The notes under the pieces were generated by a model. That model saw nothing but the letters and a program-made list of their open reading frames with translations. It was not told the origin of the DNA and ran no database searches. This document shows positions 41,553 to 52,699 of a DNA stretch of 64,000 nt, one piece after another. The DNA comes from Ophiobolus disseminans (taxonomy: Eukaryota; Ascomycota; Dothideomycetes; Pleosporales; Phaeosphaeriaceae). The stretch spans positions 954,911 through 1,018,910 of the forward strand of contig MU006217.1 of the NCBI GenBank assembly GCA_010093685.1, in the 5' to 3' direction. The translations under genes and the position numbers were made by a program. How positions within the stretch are numbered: the stretch's first letter is position 1; every line of letters begins with the position of its first letter.

Positions 41553-43615
41553 GCAGCATGCGTTTCGCAGAGAACTGGCATGGGAGGGCACTATAATGGG
41601 TGTTGATTTCAAGATGACACGCTTTTAATGGACAGTTGGATTTGCCGGCAGGTCCACTACTTTCACGGTCGAGACAATGTCCGATGAAGCAACGATTTTT
41701 TTTAATCGGAAGATAAGACGAGACGACGACGACGTAGACGAAACGCTTGCATGCATCGGCGTGGTTGCGCGTTTCCTTTCGCTCCCTTGTTGTCAGTGTA
41801 GGTATGGTTTACAGTCCCTTCCGTTTACTTTATTCCTAATGTAACATATTTCTGCACAATGCTGCGTTTCGTACTGTGTATAATAGCAATTGCAGAATGT
41901 CAGGACTTGTCCAATCCTCGCCTTACATGCTACTTCCATCATCAACTTGAACCTTTCGGGCAAATTTCTCTAGTCCCCCACCTGATCGTCTTCATATCCA
42001 CAGTCGCACAGCGTTTAGGTGCCGGCGTCGAAACGATCTAGTCTTTGCTCCGTCCCCGGTCTGCGGGTGCAAGGGCCGACTCGCGGCCGAATTACCAGCG
42101 TCCAATTATCTCCAGACTTGGCAACTATATACACCCATGGACGTGACCATCAGCTCATCGTGGCAAAATGATGGAGACGAAAAGCCTGCGGGTGGATATG
42201 GCCATGCCCCACGGCTCATAGTGACGCTTCACAATGCCACCGAGCCGTGTCGCACCTGTAGCGCAAAAGACAAAAAAGCCACGCAGAAGTCACTACAAGC
42301 CACCGACTCCACCATGATTGTCTCCACGTGTCAATACCCCGAGCCGCGTCCAGCGATGGTGTAACACTCCATCATCCTTCAAGGTAAATGCCGATCTTGC
42401 CCCAATCCCACCAACGGGGTCCACGAACACACCTCGAACCTCAACACACGAACCCCAACCCTCGCGATGTCCGCCACCCATGCTCCTCACGCAAATATGC
42501 CTGTCACGACTCGGTCAGGACCCGCGTCGCCAAGACCATCTAGCCCCCATCTCGCGCAGACCCGAGCACAAAATGTGGTATCGAGCACGAACATGCATTT
42601 TCGCAATTCAGCATCAGGGCCTGTGCGCGTGGCGGTGCGCGCTAAACCCAACCGTCGCCTAGTCTTCCAGGGGTCGGGTTAGACTTTGCGGCTGAAAGGA
42701 CGGTGCCGCGGATGGCGTGTTGAGCGAGACGAATTGGGTGGTGGCAGTGAGTCACTGGCAGAAAATGGAAGGAATCCACTTTGTGGCTTGATAGAGTTGA
42801 TGGCGAAAAGGAAAAGGGATTGTGGCCTGATGGTTTTGTCTTTCCGATCTATCGAATCCTGAGGCAGCTGCGCTTACTTCGCTAATTTACTTGCAGGTTT
42901 GCGTATAAGAGTAATGACCTCCTGTGCAGTGCATGCGCGGTATATTGTCCTCGTTTTGTTATAAGACGCTCGTGGCCAACTGCCAACTTTTGGGAAGGTT
43001 GCGTTTCCTTGATGCTCTCAGGCTAATGTACGATGTCCCGCGCTCATTCCAAGTTTTCTATCGCGTCCCTGTGCACCATTGTTTTCGCCTCATTAGGCTG
43101 GTAGCGTCGATGCTGAAGCGACGTTTTGGACGAGGAACGGGGGAAAAGGAGCGGGTAAAAAAGGGATATCGTGTGCCCTAATTTTGCTCATGAGCTATGC
43201 CCCAGATCCCTTCTTTGCAACCTGTACTTTGCGGGACACGAGAAGTAGAAAAGAACATCGACCGAGTTTGCCAGTATGGTAGACGATTGGTGGTGTTTTG
43301 GCTGGTGGGCCTTACCAGTATTGATTCAAGAAGGAAAAACGCAGTCTGTTGCCTCACGTTGTAGAGCCGATGCCTATGGGCGTGTTTTTTTGGTATACCG
43401 CACACAGGCTCAGGACATCTTTGGGTAGGAATATACTCCGTGACGAGCGAACATCGCGGGTTGTTTGACCTGAAAGGCGTTGTGAACCATGGCTTGGCGC
43501 ACAGGGCTATTGCGGCGTGGCACAAGATTGGAGCCTACGTTGCCAACATCTTCAGTCACTGCTTAGTACCACATTGTATTCGCCCAATCCCCCCTTCAAG
43601 CTCTCAGTGCACAAA
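41553..43615. other. Intergenic region with one doubtful small frame
   Basis: This 2.06-kb interval holds the 3' region of the YTH gene and the promoter of the next gene. A T8 tract lies near 41695. A 71-codon frame at 42467-42682 (MSATHAPHANMPVTTRSGPA start) has fungal-like codon use but no motif, and I leave it uncalled. Nothing else is seen. Confidence 0.5.
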
Positions 43616-44701
43616 ATGGCGTCGATATGTTGCCAAGTGTACGAGGAGAAAGTTGTCTCGAGCCTTTGCCGTCCTCACAGTCGCTCAGACAACAAACTCA
43701 CTGACACCGAACGCGAGCGGCTATCGAGCACCTTCGCTCGCTTTTGGCTCCTCCTCATGGAGAGTCTCGACATCTCTGACACGCCTCACGACCGACTGGC
43801 TGTTCTGGACAACAAAGAGCTGTTTCGCGTTCGCGAGGTAGCCATCTTCATCATGAGCAACGTTCCAGAGTCCAAACGCCTCGAAATGGCAAGGTTGATG
43901 GGAGATAGCCACCGGTGGAACGAAGATACCTGCCTGAAGCATTTGTTAGATATAGTCATGGTAATCCAGGAGCTCTTGGAAAGTAGGGGCCGAGGCCGCT
44001 GGAATCCGCCTTATAGGGCACCGTTGGCTTATTCCAGCCTCTTCGATCATTGGCAGGCAGATTACATGGAGCAGTTTGACGAAAGTGTACCGGCCAGCCC
44101 TGTTGTCTCCGCATCTCCGGAGGAAGCCTCAGCAGAGAATCCGTTTCTCAGCCCCGATGAACTAAGAGAAGCTCAACGCTCCTGGTTGCCTGTTCCGCAC
44201 CTCGCGGCATGCTTTCTCTGCAGCATGTACGAAGAGATAGTCGTTGATAGTCTCTGCCCTCCGCACGTCCGGCCAGACAAAAAACTTACTCCGACCGAAC
44301 GCGAGCGGCTCACCAGGTACTTTTCTCTTGCATGGCATTTTGCCACTGAAAGCTTGGAGTATGGCACTGCTTCCCACGCAGCAATCCCAAACCTACCGTC
44401 GAGAGATATCTTCTCTATCCGCGAGGTCCTCGTCTTCCTCGTGCTCAATGTGCAAGAACCACGGCAACGTGAGCTAGCGCACCTAATGGGAGGCGGCGAT
44501 AAGTGGGAGGAAATCAAAAACAACGAACTGTTCTTGGAAGTTGCTCGCGCATGCCTCCAGGTCTTGGATGATAGAGGTGTTGGTAACCCTACTCATCCTC
44601 GCAAGACACCACTAGCTTATTTTGCCATGTTTGACCATTGGCAAGAGGAATACATGGAACAATTTGACCATGAATACCGTACACGACATTTAAGAAAATG
44701 A
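43616..44701 (+). CDS. Protein made of two tandem copies of an unknown domain
   Basis: Single exon, 361 residues, starting MASICCQVYEEKVVSSLC. Residues about 4-156 and 199-352 are two copies of the same unit, offset by about 196. Shared blocks are YEE-VV-SLC-PH-R-D-KLT-TERERL, an F-x-IREV/VREV segment, NV-E-(8)-LMG-W-E, a helix ending in RG, and PLAY-FDHW-YMEQFD. A Ser/Glu/Pro linker joins them. The DNA behind TERERL (ACCGAACGCGAGCGGCT) is identical in both copies. The units are helical and contain no known catalytic motif. There is no signal peptide. Function is unknown; the repeated aromatic-acidic end (FDHWQ..YMEQFD) may be a binding surface. Confidence 0.8.
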   Translation: MASICCQVYEEKVVSSLCRPHSRSDNKLTDTERERLSSTFARFWLLLMESLDISDTPHDRLAVLDNKELFRVREVAIFIMSNVPESKRLEMARLMGDSHRWNEDTCLKHLLDIVMVIQELLESRGRGRWNPPYRAPLAYSSLFDHWQADYMEQFDESVPASPVVSASPEEASAENPFLSPDELREAQRSWLPVPHLAACFLCSMYEEIVVDSLCPPHVRPDKKLTPTERERLTRYFSLAWHFATESLEYGTASHAAIPNLPSRDIFSIREVLVFLVLNVQEPRQRELAHLMGGGDKWEEIKNNELFLEVARACLQVLDDRGVGNPTHPRKTPLAYFAMFDHWQEEYMEQFDHEYRTRHLRK

Positions 44702-45691
44702 ACCTCGCGCGTTGAGCATCCTCATCGTTTGCCTCGAACGTACACCAACCGCCCCCATACTGTCATTATGCTTGTTGTTGATTCGACGATGAGGCTATGG
44801 GAAAGGAGCGCTAGCACCCTCATGTCTGGGTCGTTATCTTGGGCAGCTGGTTGCTAAAGGCTGGATCATTATCATCTGGCTGTTAGAGTGGTTTGGACTC
44901 GTTTGAGGCAGAAAGTTAGTGCGATCTCGCTGCTTATTATGCTTCTCCTCGGCCTCTTATTTCTCTGTGCTTGTTGTATCTGCTTTCTCTACACCCCAGC
45001 CGTCTTCGTACACTTCTCCTTTCGTTTCCCGTATATTCCCATGTGCTACGGCTGCTACCTAGGTACGCTTCACAACCCATCCGTCCTTTCGTTTGAGATC
45101 ATAGCCATGCAGGGATTTGCAGCATCTTTTCATCAACATTGTCATCTTCGGAGACGCAGACCATCTCACTGCGATTGTGCTTTGCGCTTTTTAGTGAATA
45201 TCTGCAAGTCTGTCGTGCAACTGCTTACACACAGTGTGATTGATTCCACTTTGAGTCAACACAGCACTAGGTATGCAGTGACTCCCGAAGTCTCTCGATG
45301 CGGCGGTATACTCATGGTCTCGTGTGAGCGTCAGATCAGAGCTTACATACTTGGGCACAACTTGATCTAAAGTCACAGTCTCAACAACGTTGGAGATGAT
45401 TGCTGTGATTTTGACAAGTAACTGGAGAGGGAGAACGTTGCTATTGATACACGCCGCTCATCGTGAAGTGAAACTTCGCTTCACGCATCACGAAATGCCT
45501 GCTACATGCCGAACACTACAATCAATCTCGCAAAACCAGTCATGGAGACAGCCGCTCAGCGAACATCTCGGCATCTCGAAGGGCGGGCGCCAGTCCAAAC
45601 ACAGCAATAGTCAAACCTTGGCGTGAAGCGCCAGTCCCCATGATTGGTCAAGGAAAAGCGGTGACGCTTCGAGAAAAGGGCTCTCGTCAGC

Positions 45692-45707
45692 AATGACTCG
45701 AGTCATT
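45692..45707. promoter_or_regulatory. Perfect 16-bp bZIP-like palindrome
   Basis: AATGACTCGAGTCATT is fully palindromic. It contains two TGACT half-sites of the AP-1/Gcn4/Yap type around CTCGAG. It lies 84 bp upstream of the MFS transporter ATG and about 24 bp upstream of a TATA-like box, a position suited to transcription-factor binding. Confidence 0.6.
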
Positions 45708-45730
45708 AAACTCAACACCAACCTCTCCTT

Positions 45731-45740
45731 GTATATAGAT
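45731..45740 (+). promoter_or_regulatory. TATA-like box of the MFS transporter gene
   Basis: GTATATAGAT lies about 55 bp before the start codon, between the bZIP-like palindrome and the ATG. Confidence 0.5.
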
Positions 45741-45790
45741 TTGGGCAGCCGTAGGTAAAACATCGCTATACACTTTTAACATAACTCAAC

Positions 45791-47641
45791 ATGGACCAAA
45801 ACATAGAATTGGCCGCCCGACCGCCCAAAGAACATGACGGTGCGAAGAATCAGGATGCAGCTGTAGAGAGACGACCTGATCTTGAACGGAATATTTCTGT
45901 TGCGAGCGATGGCAGGACGAGGAGTAAATTCCAGATGGTTTGCATTCTCACTGCGCTTTTCGTAGGTTGGTCGAAGTCCACCATTAACCATCAACTCACC
46001 TCTTTTCTAGTTATCTCTTTTCGTCGCGGCTCTAGACGCGACTATTGTTGCTACTGCAGCGCCGACAATTTCTCGAGACCTGAATTCCGCTGCTGGGTAC
46101 ACGTGGATTGGCGGCGCGTTCCTTCTAGCGAATGCTGCTTCCGGACCCATATGGGCAAAACTCTCAGATATCTGGGGCCGCCGTCCTATCGTTTTGGCTG
46201 CGCTTGCGATGTTCTTTGCTAGTTCAGCAGTATGCGCGACTGCAAAGACGATGCAGGCACTCATCATCGGACGCGCATTCCAAGGTGCTGCGGGCGGTGG
46301 TTTGATTTTGCTTGTGCATGTCTGCATCAGCGACTTGTTCAGCCTGAGGCAACGCAGTCTCTTGATGGGATTTACTGAAGGCATTTGGGCGCTGGCTGGA
46401 GGAATTGGGCCCGTGCTTGGCGGCGTCTTCGCCAGCTTGGTCTCGTGGAGGTGGTGTTGTAAGTCTTACCTCATATTAGACCACGATTTACACTGACTCA
46501 AATTGCGAAGTTTACATCAATCTTCCCATCAGTGGCTTCGCGGCACTACTTATTGTGCTGTTCTTGGACATTCGTCATGAACACACCTCCTTTGTCGATG
46601 GAGTAAAGGCTCTTGACTGGTTCGGCATGTTCACCTTCCTCGGATTTACCTTGATGATCCTGCTTGGTCTCGACTTTGGTGGCGTGCTCTTCGCATGGGA
46701 TTCGGCAAAGGTTATCGCTCTGCTAGTCGTCGGCGGTCTCATGATCTTTGCATTTATCTACAGCGAGAAACGCTTGGCGAAGTATCCACTCATTCCGATG
46801 GCGTTGTTCAAGACAAGGACGAATGTTGCTACGTTCGCATTGACTTTCTTCCATGGATTTGTAAGCTGAAGCACTTTCGGACAGAACAAGGGCTAATTCC
46901 AAATAGGTTTTTATCGCTGGGGAGTACTGGATGCCATTGTATCTCCAGTCCGTTCTCGAAGCTTCGCCGCTGCGGTCTGGTCTTCTTCTCTTGCCGTTCA
47001 TCGTAACTGGTGCTGTCCTTGGAGTCGTTGCAGGTGTGCTCATCCACCGCACAGGACGCTTCCGTGAAATTATGTGGGTCGGCACCTTCCTCCTGGCACT
47101 TGGCTTTGGTCTTTTCATCGCGTTCGATACATCTACCAGCACTGCGGTGGCGGTAGGATATTTAATGATCGCTGGAGCTGGGTCTGGTCTCCTCTTCGAA
47201 GCTCCACTCATTGCAGTGCAAAGCCAGGTGAAGCAACAGGACGTAGCAAGCGCTACTGCGACGCTATCGTTCATTCGTAATATCGCCCTTTCTATTTCGG
47301 TCATTATCGGTGGAACAATCTTCCAGAACTCGATGAACAGTCGTGGTTCATTTCTCCGCGACGCAGGTCTACCAAGCGATATCATACACCAGCTGGATGG
47401 AGAAAGCGCCATGGCAAACGTCATGCTCCCTAGTACCCTCGAGAACCCTGCCTGGGAGCTTGCTGCCAAGCAAGCTTTTGCGTATTCAACACGCAACATG
47501 TGGATCACATACACGGCTTTTGCATTATTAGGCTTGATCGCTAGTGTGTTCATAGAGGCGGCGCATCTCGGCACAGAACATACAGAGACGGTGACTGGTC
47601 TGCGCAAGGAGGAATCAACAATAGAGGCAGAGAGCTCATGA
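45791..47641 (+). CDS. MFS transporter, DHA2/14-spanner drug:H+ antiporter type
   Basis: Four exons: 45791-45961, 46011-46458, 46511-46860 and 46907-47641; introns of 49, 52 and 46 nt. The product is 567 residues. A charged cytosolic N-terminus precedes about 14 membrane helices. Visible signatures: LSLFVAALDATIVATAAPTI in the first helix (motif D1-like), LSDIWGRRPIVL (motif A), GRAFQGAAGGG (motif B), WALAGGIGPVLGG (motif C) and WRWCFYINLPI, restored by splicing. Such pumps export toxic compounds or secondary metabolites at the plasma membrane. The substrate is not predictable, and no biosynthetic core gene is adjacent. A strong palindrome sits in the promoter. Confidence 0.92.
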
Positions 47642-47915
47642 AAAACAGAGTGCGCGGTCTAATATATAGAGATGTACATATTGTGAAAAGTAGAAGCAGG
47701 TGTGTGGACTAGCAATCCTCGGAATGTGAATTCACTTGCGCGCACCTCCATGGGACCTTCCTTTCCTCAACTGCAGGTGGTGTCACCTGATCACGTGCAC
47801 CTTCCGAAGCGTACAAAAGCTTACCATATCTTGCTCACTCAACACTCGCAAAGAACATTCGCCAAATCAACTCATACTCACAACCAATTCCACCAGCCGA
47901 CAACTCAACACCACA

Positions 47916-48469
47916 ATGAGCAACCCCGAGTTCCGCATCGGCCACGCCGCCATCGCCGCCATTCTCGGCGACATGGACCGCTAACTCCCCTCGGACACCA
48001 TCCAGCGCGCCGACTACTGCCGCATCCGCCAACTCTACGGCCTCATGAACACCACCTATCGCCGCACCGACACCTCCGCCAGCCCCGAAAAAGAATACAA
48101 AGAGCTCCAAGCCCTCGAGCGCGATCTCCGCCGCCGCCTAAATGACCCCGACGCCGCCAAAGGCATCCCGCAAAGATGACGCAGTACTTGAATGAGCTGG
48201 CACACGCCCTTGACGATGCGCTCACTACCGGCTTGACGACTGACTTCCTGATGCAGGGTATCGAGGATATCTTGGAAGATAGACCTAATGCGATGAAGGA
48301 GGTGCAACCGGAACTGGCGAAGATGATTGCGGATACGAGATTTAAGAGGGTTTGGGCTGAGCTTGTTGAGGCGAGGAAGAAGATTCAGAAATTGAATGAG
48401 GAGAATAATGCGCTGAGTTTGAGGGTTAAAAGGTTGGAGATGGAGCGGGATGGGATGGGTAGGGATTGA
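47916..48469 (+). pseudogene. Broken coiled-coil protein gene
   Basis: The frame starts MSNPEFRIGHAAIAAILGDM and meets a TAA at 47982-47984. Coding-like sequence continues in phase (ADYCRIRQLYGLMNTTYRR, then a Glu/Arg-rich helix) to a TGA near 48178. It then resumes in another phase from the ATG at 48176 (MTQYLNELAHALDDAL) through a leucine-zipper-like coiled coil (RKKIQKLNEENNALSLRVKR) to 48469. No GT-AG intron removes the first stop. One nonsense change (CAA to TAA would suffice) and one frameshift fit best. The last part could still be expressed as a 97-residue protein. No family recognised. Confidence 0.5.
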
Positions 48470-49596
48470 AGTGCTAAGAGGTCTGGGTGTGTGTACTGAT
48501 TGAATTTTGTAGGGATTCGACGATGAAGAATAGGAGATGATGCGGCAGTAGGGAAGAGGGATGGTGGCAAGGAACGGCGGAGCTAGGCTGGATAGTTTCA
48601 TGAATCGAGAAAGGAGGCGATGAGCGAAGTATGGGTTGCTTATTGTGGTGAGCCCATCTAAAAAACATCGATGTGATTTGACTGTCTGTTGTGGTTGACG
48701 CTGGAGTACGCTGTCATTACCATCACGAACTCGCCTTGCTCATGCGCGCCTCATCGACGGCAGATACGATAAGCCAGTGCCTCTCACCGACGCCTGCGAC
48801 GCGTGCCGCTCCAGTCAACCTTCTTCCAATCCCCGCGCGCCCACTCGCCAGCAGCAGCACGGGTGTCGCAGACATCCCCTTGACTTCTATCCTAGCGGGA
48901 GACGACTTGGGCACCAATGTCTTGGATGACGCCTGCGCGGCGGCCAATGTTCATTACCAAAGCGCGCACACGTCTCGCATGAGATTGCTCTGAGCAGGCA
49001 GAGGAACAAGAGGTTGGAGGAGTCGACGACGAAGCGCACGCGCGGAAGCCCGCGAATCGTTGTTGCAGACGCCGATCGAGAGGACCAGGCTGCGAGGAGG
49101 TTGGACCGGCTCCTTGAGCGTGAGGCGAAGAAGACAGGACGAGCGAGCAGGAAGGGCGTTGCAGCGAAGAGTGGAAGACGTAAAGGTTCGCAGAAGTCAA
49201 AGGAGGGCGACCTCCCTTTGAGGGTGCAGAATTCGACATCTGTGAGCAGGCAGTGCTCTCTGTTCGTGATGCTGGTAAGTTGCTGAAGAGCTGACAACTG
49301 CCGAAGCATCGCACCTACTTCTGGTAGTTGCCAATCGGCGTTGGTAAGTGGTGTTGGTGCATACATGGGTGGTATTCTGTAAGGGGATGCATGTGGCGGC
49401 ACGGCGAGCATCTTCTTCAAGTGGAGACTGCAGTAATACGAAGGTCGTTCAAGAGGGAAATGGCATCTGTAGAAAGCCGCGCAGCTGCGGTGACCGTCAA
49501 TTGGGAAGTGAGTGGGCACCATCAGTCTAGTTGTGAGGTCCTGAGACGGCACCGATGTCGAGTTGCTGTCTATTGCACTCTCAAGATCGTCTTCCT

Positions 49597-50253
49597 CTAG
49601 CGATAGCAATGGTGCCTGGTAAGCATCATTCTGGTTGTAAAGCAGGGTTCTTGACTCCAGCGGACGTCGTCGATGGAGATTGCGTCGAAGGGCGCTACGG
49701 AAGGTTGGGGTAGACAAACTTGACGAGATGTGGCATAGATAGTGTCCACCATCGCGCTGGGATCACTGTATCGATCCCACGTGTACGTTTGTGTTTGAAC
49801 CCCTAATATATTTAGAGCCGCAAGCTGCGCAACGCTTCCTGATGTTGTGTAATACCAAGGCGTTTCGAACATCGGACTTTGGTTGATCTTGAAATGGGCG
49901 ACGTCGGATATATGGGTGAATGGCCAACTGTACTTCTTGAGGACTGAGATTATCGTATTGTTCATAAAGAGGAGGGGTCGGCGGTCTGAAATCAGGATAT
50001 CAGCCTCGACGGCTGCGATATGCATCCCTAAAGGCAATATTGTTGTGGTATCGTTGTCGAAAGTGAGGATGATGGCGAAGTAGGGCGACTCAGTGATCGA
50101 GGCATCGTCTGCTAGCAACTGTAAGGGAATGGCACTGTAAATCTGTAATGCATTAGTATACGACCCTGGGGTAGGCTGTGCGCACAGACGCGAACGAAAC
50201 CCTAGAACTATCTGAACAGGTGAGAGACGATTGTATGGGATGTGAAATACATT
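49597..50253 (-). pseudogene. Decayed orphan gene fragment
   Basis: From about 50253 the minus strand is open and protein-like (SPVQIVLGFRSRLCAQPTPG, then LPLGMHIAAVEADILISDRR) to a stop at 49597. It lacks a start codon upstream of the 47-bp duplicated segment. Similar sense-like sequence continues in another phase beyond the stop. No domain is recognised. It could instead be the last exon of a gene whose 5' exons I cannot place. Confidence 0.4.
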
Positions 50254-50300
50254 GGAACAAGTAAAGGTGAGAGACGATTGTATGAGATGTGAAATACATT
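50220..50300. repeat. Tandem direct repeat (34-bp unit, 47-bp period)
   Basis: GTGAGAGACGATTGTATG and the following bases to ATACATT occur at 50220-50253 and again at 50267-50300 with one mismatch. The copies lie at the 5' edge of the decayed minus-strand frame. A 47-bp duplication is not a multiple of three, so it would disrupt any frame. Confidence 0.75.
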
Positions 50301-51244
50301 TAACTAAGTACTAAGTACAAGCGAGAAGTATCTTTACCTTAGCCTCCTCTACTAGCTGTGGTGCCTCTTGTAATGTCTGATGCAGTCATGCTTCCAAGCA
50401 TAATTGTCATCACACCCTACATACCCACACTGCCATCTTGCATTGTCGAGGCGAATAGGGCTAGGGCGGGCAATAGAAGTAGTAGGGGGGGGGACAAGCG
50501 TTGGTACCCTGATCTTCTTTAGATCAAGATGGAGCTTGACAGTGAGACTTTACTTGACAACAGATGGCGCCACGATCCCGCCCACTTCGCCTTCTGTCTC
50601 TCCCTCTTTCAGTTCCTGTTCGAGTTCCTGGTCATCGTCTATAGCTTGCTCGATGGTGGGGTCTTCTTCGTCAATGGTAATCTCTTCTTCTTGAGGATAA
50701 CGCGCTTGTGCTCTTAGAAGGAGCTCGTATTTGGTGATGCACCAATAAAACAACAGCCTGTCTACCTTTATAACTTTAGTAGAACTTTTTAAAGCTATCA
50801 CAGCGTTGTGAGGATACACAGGCCTCTTATTTAAGTTCTCGCAGCTGTTTGTGGTGCAACACTAATTACGAGCTCCTTTGTAGGTAAGGCCTATATAAGC
50901 TTAGTCGCCAAACTTTAGATGTACCCTAAGAACACGAAAGCGCAGCCAGTAGCACCAAAGTCTCCTCCATAGTAGCTAGAAAAGCACCAGCTTCTGTTCG
51001 CAAAACAGCCTGTCCAACACCGCTCAATCAGGGAATCTATACACTCACTGTAGTGGCCTCTCTAATATCAGTCTTCTCAATCACATGTACCTTGTTCAAG
51101 CTTCTCACAGTTGTCACACAATTTAGCTCACATAACTAATACATACCAAGGTCTCATATTTCATGAATATATATTTCTTCAATCTAAACTCTGATGTGAG
51201 TAGGCGTCCCTTGCTCTGCAATCTCCTCTTTTGTCTTTACGCGC

Positions 51245-52699
51245 CTACAGATCGTGAATCATTACTGACGTGCAAAGCCCAGCTCCACAAGCGCATGCGC
51301 AGTCAGTGCCGTGCCGTTTCAGGAGCATTAAGATGCTCATTCCATGTCTGCTAATTTTGTTCGGGAAGAACCAGGTCATGACACCTGGCTCTTCGTCCTG
51401 GCTGTCCCAGACATCAACTCGCTCGGCCTTCTTGCGACGGCGCGCGATGATATCCATCTCGCAGACTTGATTCGCAGGCCGCCTCTCTACGTCGTGGTCG
51501 GGGTCGTATTCGATGTCGTCATCGTCATCCATAGCGTCGGGCACGATTGCGTTGCCATGGCCGCCAGATGGTTTGTTCCCTCCTGCATATAACTGGCGGT
51601 CTTCAGGTACATTTGCTGCTGCGAGGTGCTGAGCCCACGTCAGAGGTGGGTTAGCCACAGCCACTTCACCCACAGGCTGTCCAAGTGGCAATGAGAGGTT
51701 GGCGTCAGCGTTCGGGGGGCGTATCGTAGCCGTGGAGAGAACCGGTGGGCGCAATGAGCGCATCTTCTTCGCCTGTTGCCAATGGAAATCGTGGCCACAT
51801 CGATGGCAGTACATATGTGAGCAGCCGCAGTCCTTGATGATGATATATTGACAACAAGGACAGCGCTTCGCTCGCAGTCTAGCCATGTCCTCAATGACGG
51901 CAACCTCGCTCTCGGCTAGGACTTCAGGATGCTCGAACTGATACTGCTGACAAGTCTTTCCTCTGTGCCACTTTACTTTGCATCCGGCACAGAAACGGCC
52001 TTCGCAGGAAGGACACTCGACGTGAGGATATCCGGGAGTGAGGGAGGGAGCGGTTGTCACACCGATAGTCTCACATCCATTTGGACAAGTCCAAGTGTCC
52101 GTACCGAACATGAGGGTCTGTAGTGATTGCCGCGTGAATTCTTCGTGTAGGTCTGACGACAGGAAGTTGAGAGCATAGAGTCGCCAATCTGCATAATCCC
52201 AGCCAGTGCGGTGGCTGCAACGCAGCACGATACAATTGAGACCTTGTATGCCACGCTCTCGAAATCGAACGAGAATGTACGCTTTGATACATTCGATACA
52301 AACCCCCTGCATTCCGTTGTAATAATCTGGATTAGTATGTGAACGACAATCACGGAGTATGCTGAGACTTGAGTCCCCTCGAAGATTGTCGATAAAATGA
52401 GTCATCGGTTTAGCTGTTGCATACATTTGGCAAATTGCATGCCCAGCGCATATCCCCGAGCAGTATTTCGTTGGGTCGAAGTCTAGAGCCGACGCTGGCT
52501 TTCCAGGAATGATAGGGGTGGCATTGCGAACGAGCTTTGAACACTCCGTAGCTTGACAAGTTATACGCAAGCTCATCTCCTGTCTTGCCTGCCTCAACGA
52601 ATGAAGTCTCCGAGCCGTGGAGATGGAAAGCCGAGCATTGGGGTGTGTAGGGAGCGATAGAGTAGGTTCGGCGAGTCCTGGTTCCTCCTGCCTAGACAT
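51245..52699 (-). CDS. RBR-type (RING-IBR-RING2) E3 ubiquitin ligase
   Basis: Single exon, 484 residues from the ATG at 52699; the extension to 52774 has no family features. A divergent RING1 (about 95-195) ends with the usual GVCIECIKAYI helix. The IBR is at about 203-250 (WTCPNGCETIG, CPSCEGRFCAGCKVKWHRG, TCQQY). RING2 is at about 275-305 (RCPCCQYIIIKDCGCSHMYC, then HRCGHDFHW) and includes the catalytic cysteine in the GC-HM context. RBR ligases pass ubiquitin through this cysteine. A 170-residue tail follows with an acidic run (DAMDDDDDIEYD). RING1 zinc ligands are hard to assign, so E2 choice may be unusual. Confidence 0.85.
   Translation of the reverse strand: MSRQEEPGLAEPTLSLPTHPNARLSISTARRLHSLRQARQEMSLRITCQATECSKLVRNATPIIPGKPASALDFDPTKYCSGICAGHAICQMYATAKPMTHFIDNLRGDSSLSILRDCRSHTNPDYYNGMQGVCIECIKAYILVRFRERGIQGLNCIVLRCSHRTGWDYADWRLYALNFLSSDLHEEFTRQSLQTLMFGTDTWTCPNGCETIGVTTAPSLTPGYPHVECPSCEGRFCAGCKVKWHRGKTCQQYQFEHPEVLAESEVAVIEDMARLRAKRCPCCQYIIIKDCGCSHMYCHRCGHDFHWQQAKKMRSLRPPVLSTATIRPPNADANLSLPLGQPVGEVAVANPPLTWAQHLAAANVPEDRQLYAGGNKPSGGHGNAIVPDAMDDDDDIEYDPDHDVERRPANQVCEMDIIARRRKKAERVDVWDSQDEEPGVMTWFFPNKISRHGMSILMLLKRHGTDCACACGAGLCTSVMIHDL

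Larger units (their letters stand above)
44702..45790. other. Intergenic region and MFS promoter
   Basis: This 1.09-kb region includes an open frame at 44888-45370 with a hydrophobic start but no ATG at its beginning and no motif; not called. Several GAAGCG/CGCTTC words occur at 45460-45680. The last 100 bp hold the MFS promoter elements listed separately. Confidence 0.5.
48470..51244. other. Accessory region with decayed coding sequence
   Basis: No intact gene is supported. On the minus strand a coding-like frame runs from about 50253 to 49597 (for example ADILISDRRPLLFMNNTII and WYYTTSGSVAQLAALNILGV). It has no clear start, its upstream end is disrupted by a 47-bp tandem duplication, and it appears to continue in a shifted phase at 49717 (YQAPLLSLEEDDLESAID). 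On the plus strand 48997-49286 holds a Lys/Arg/Glu-rich frame that ends at a GTAAGT. A minus frame at 50550-50819 has an acidic tail and no motif. I see no transposon domains or terminal repeats. A G9 run lies near 50484. Confidence 0.4.

Noticed and set aside
43178..43525. 115-codon minus-strand frame
   Set aside because: No motif and it overlaps the promoter of the duplicated-domain gene.
44888..45370. 160-codon frame with a hydrophobic start
   Set aside because: It begins with GTG, not ATG, and the later part is low-plausibility; likely leader or spacer DNA.
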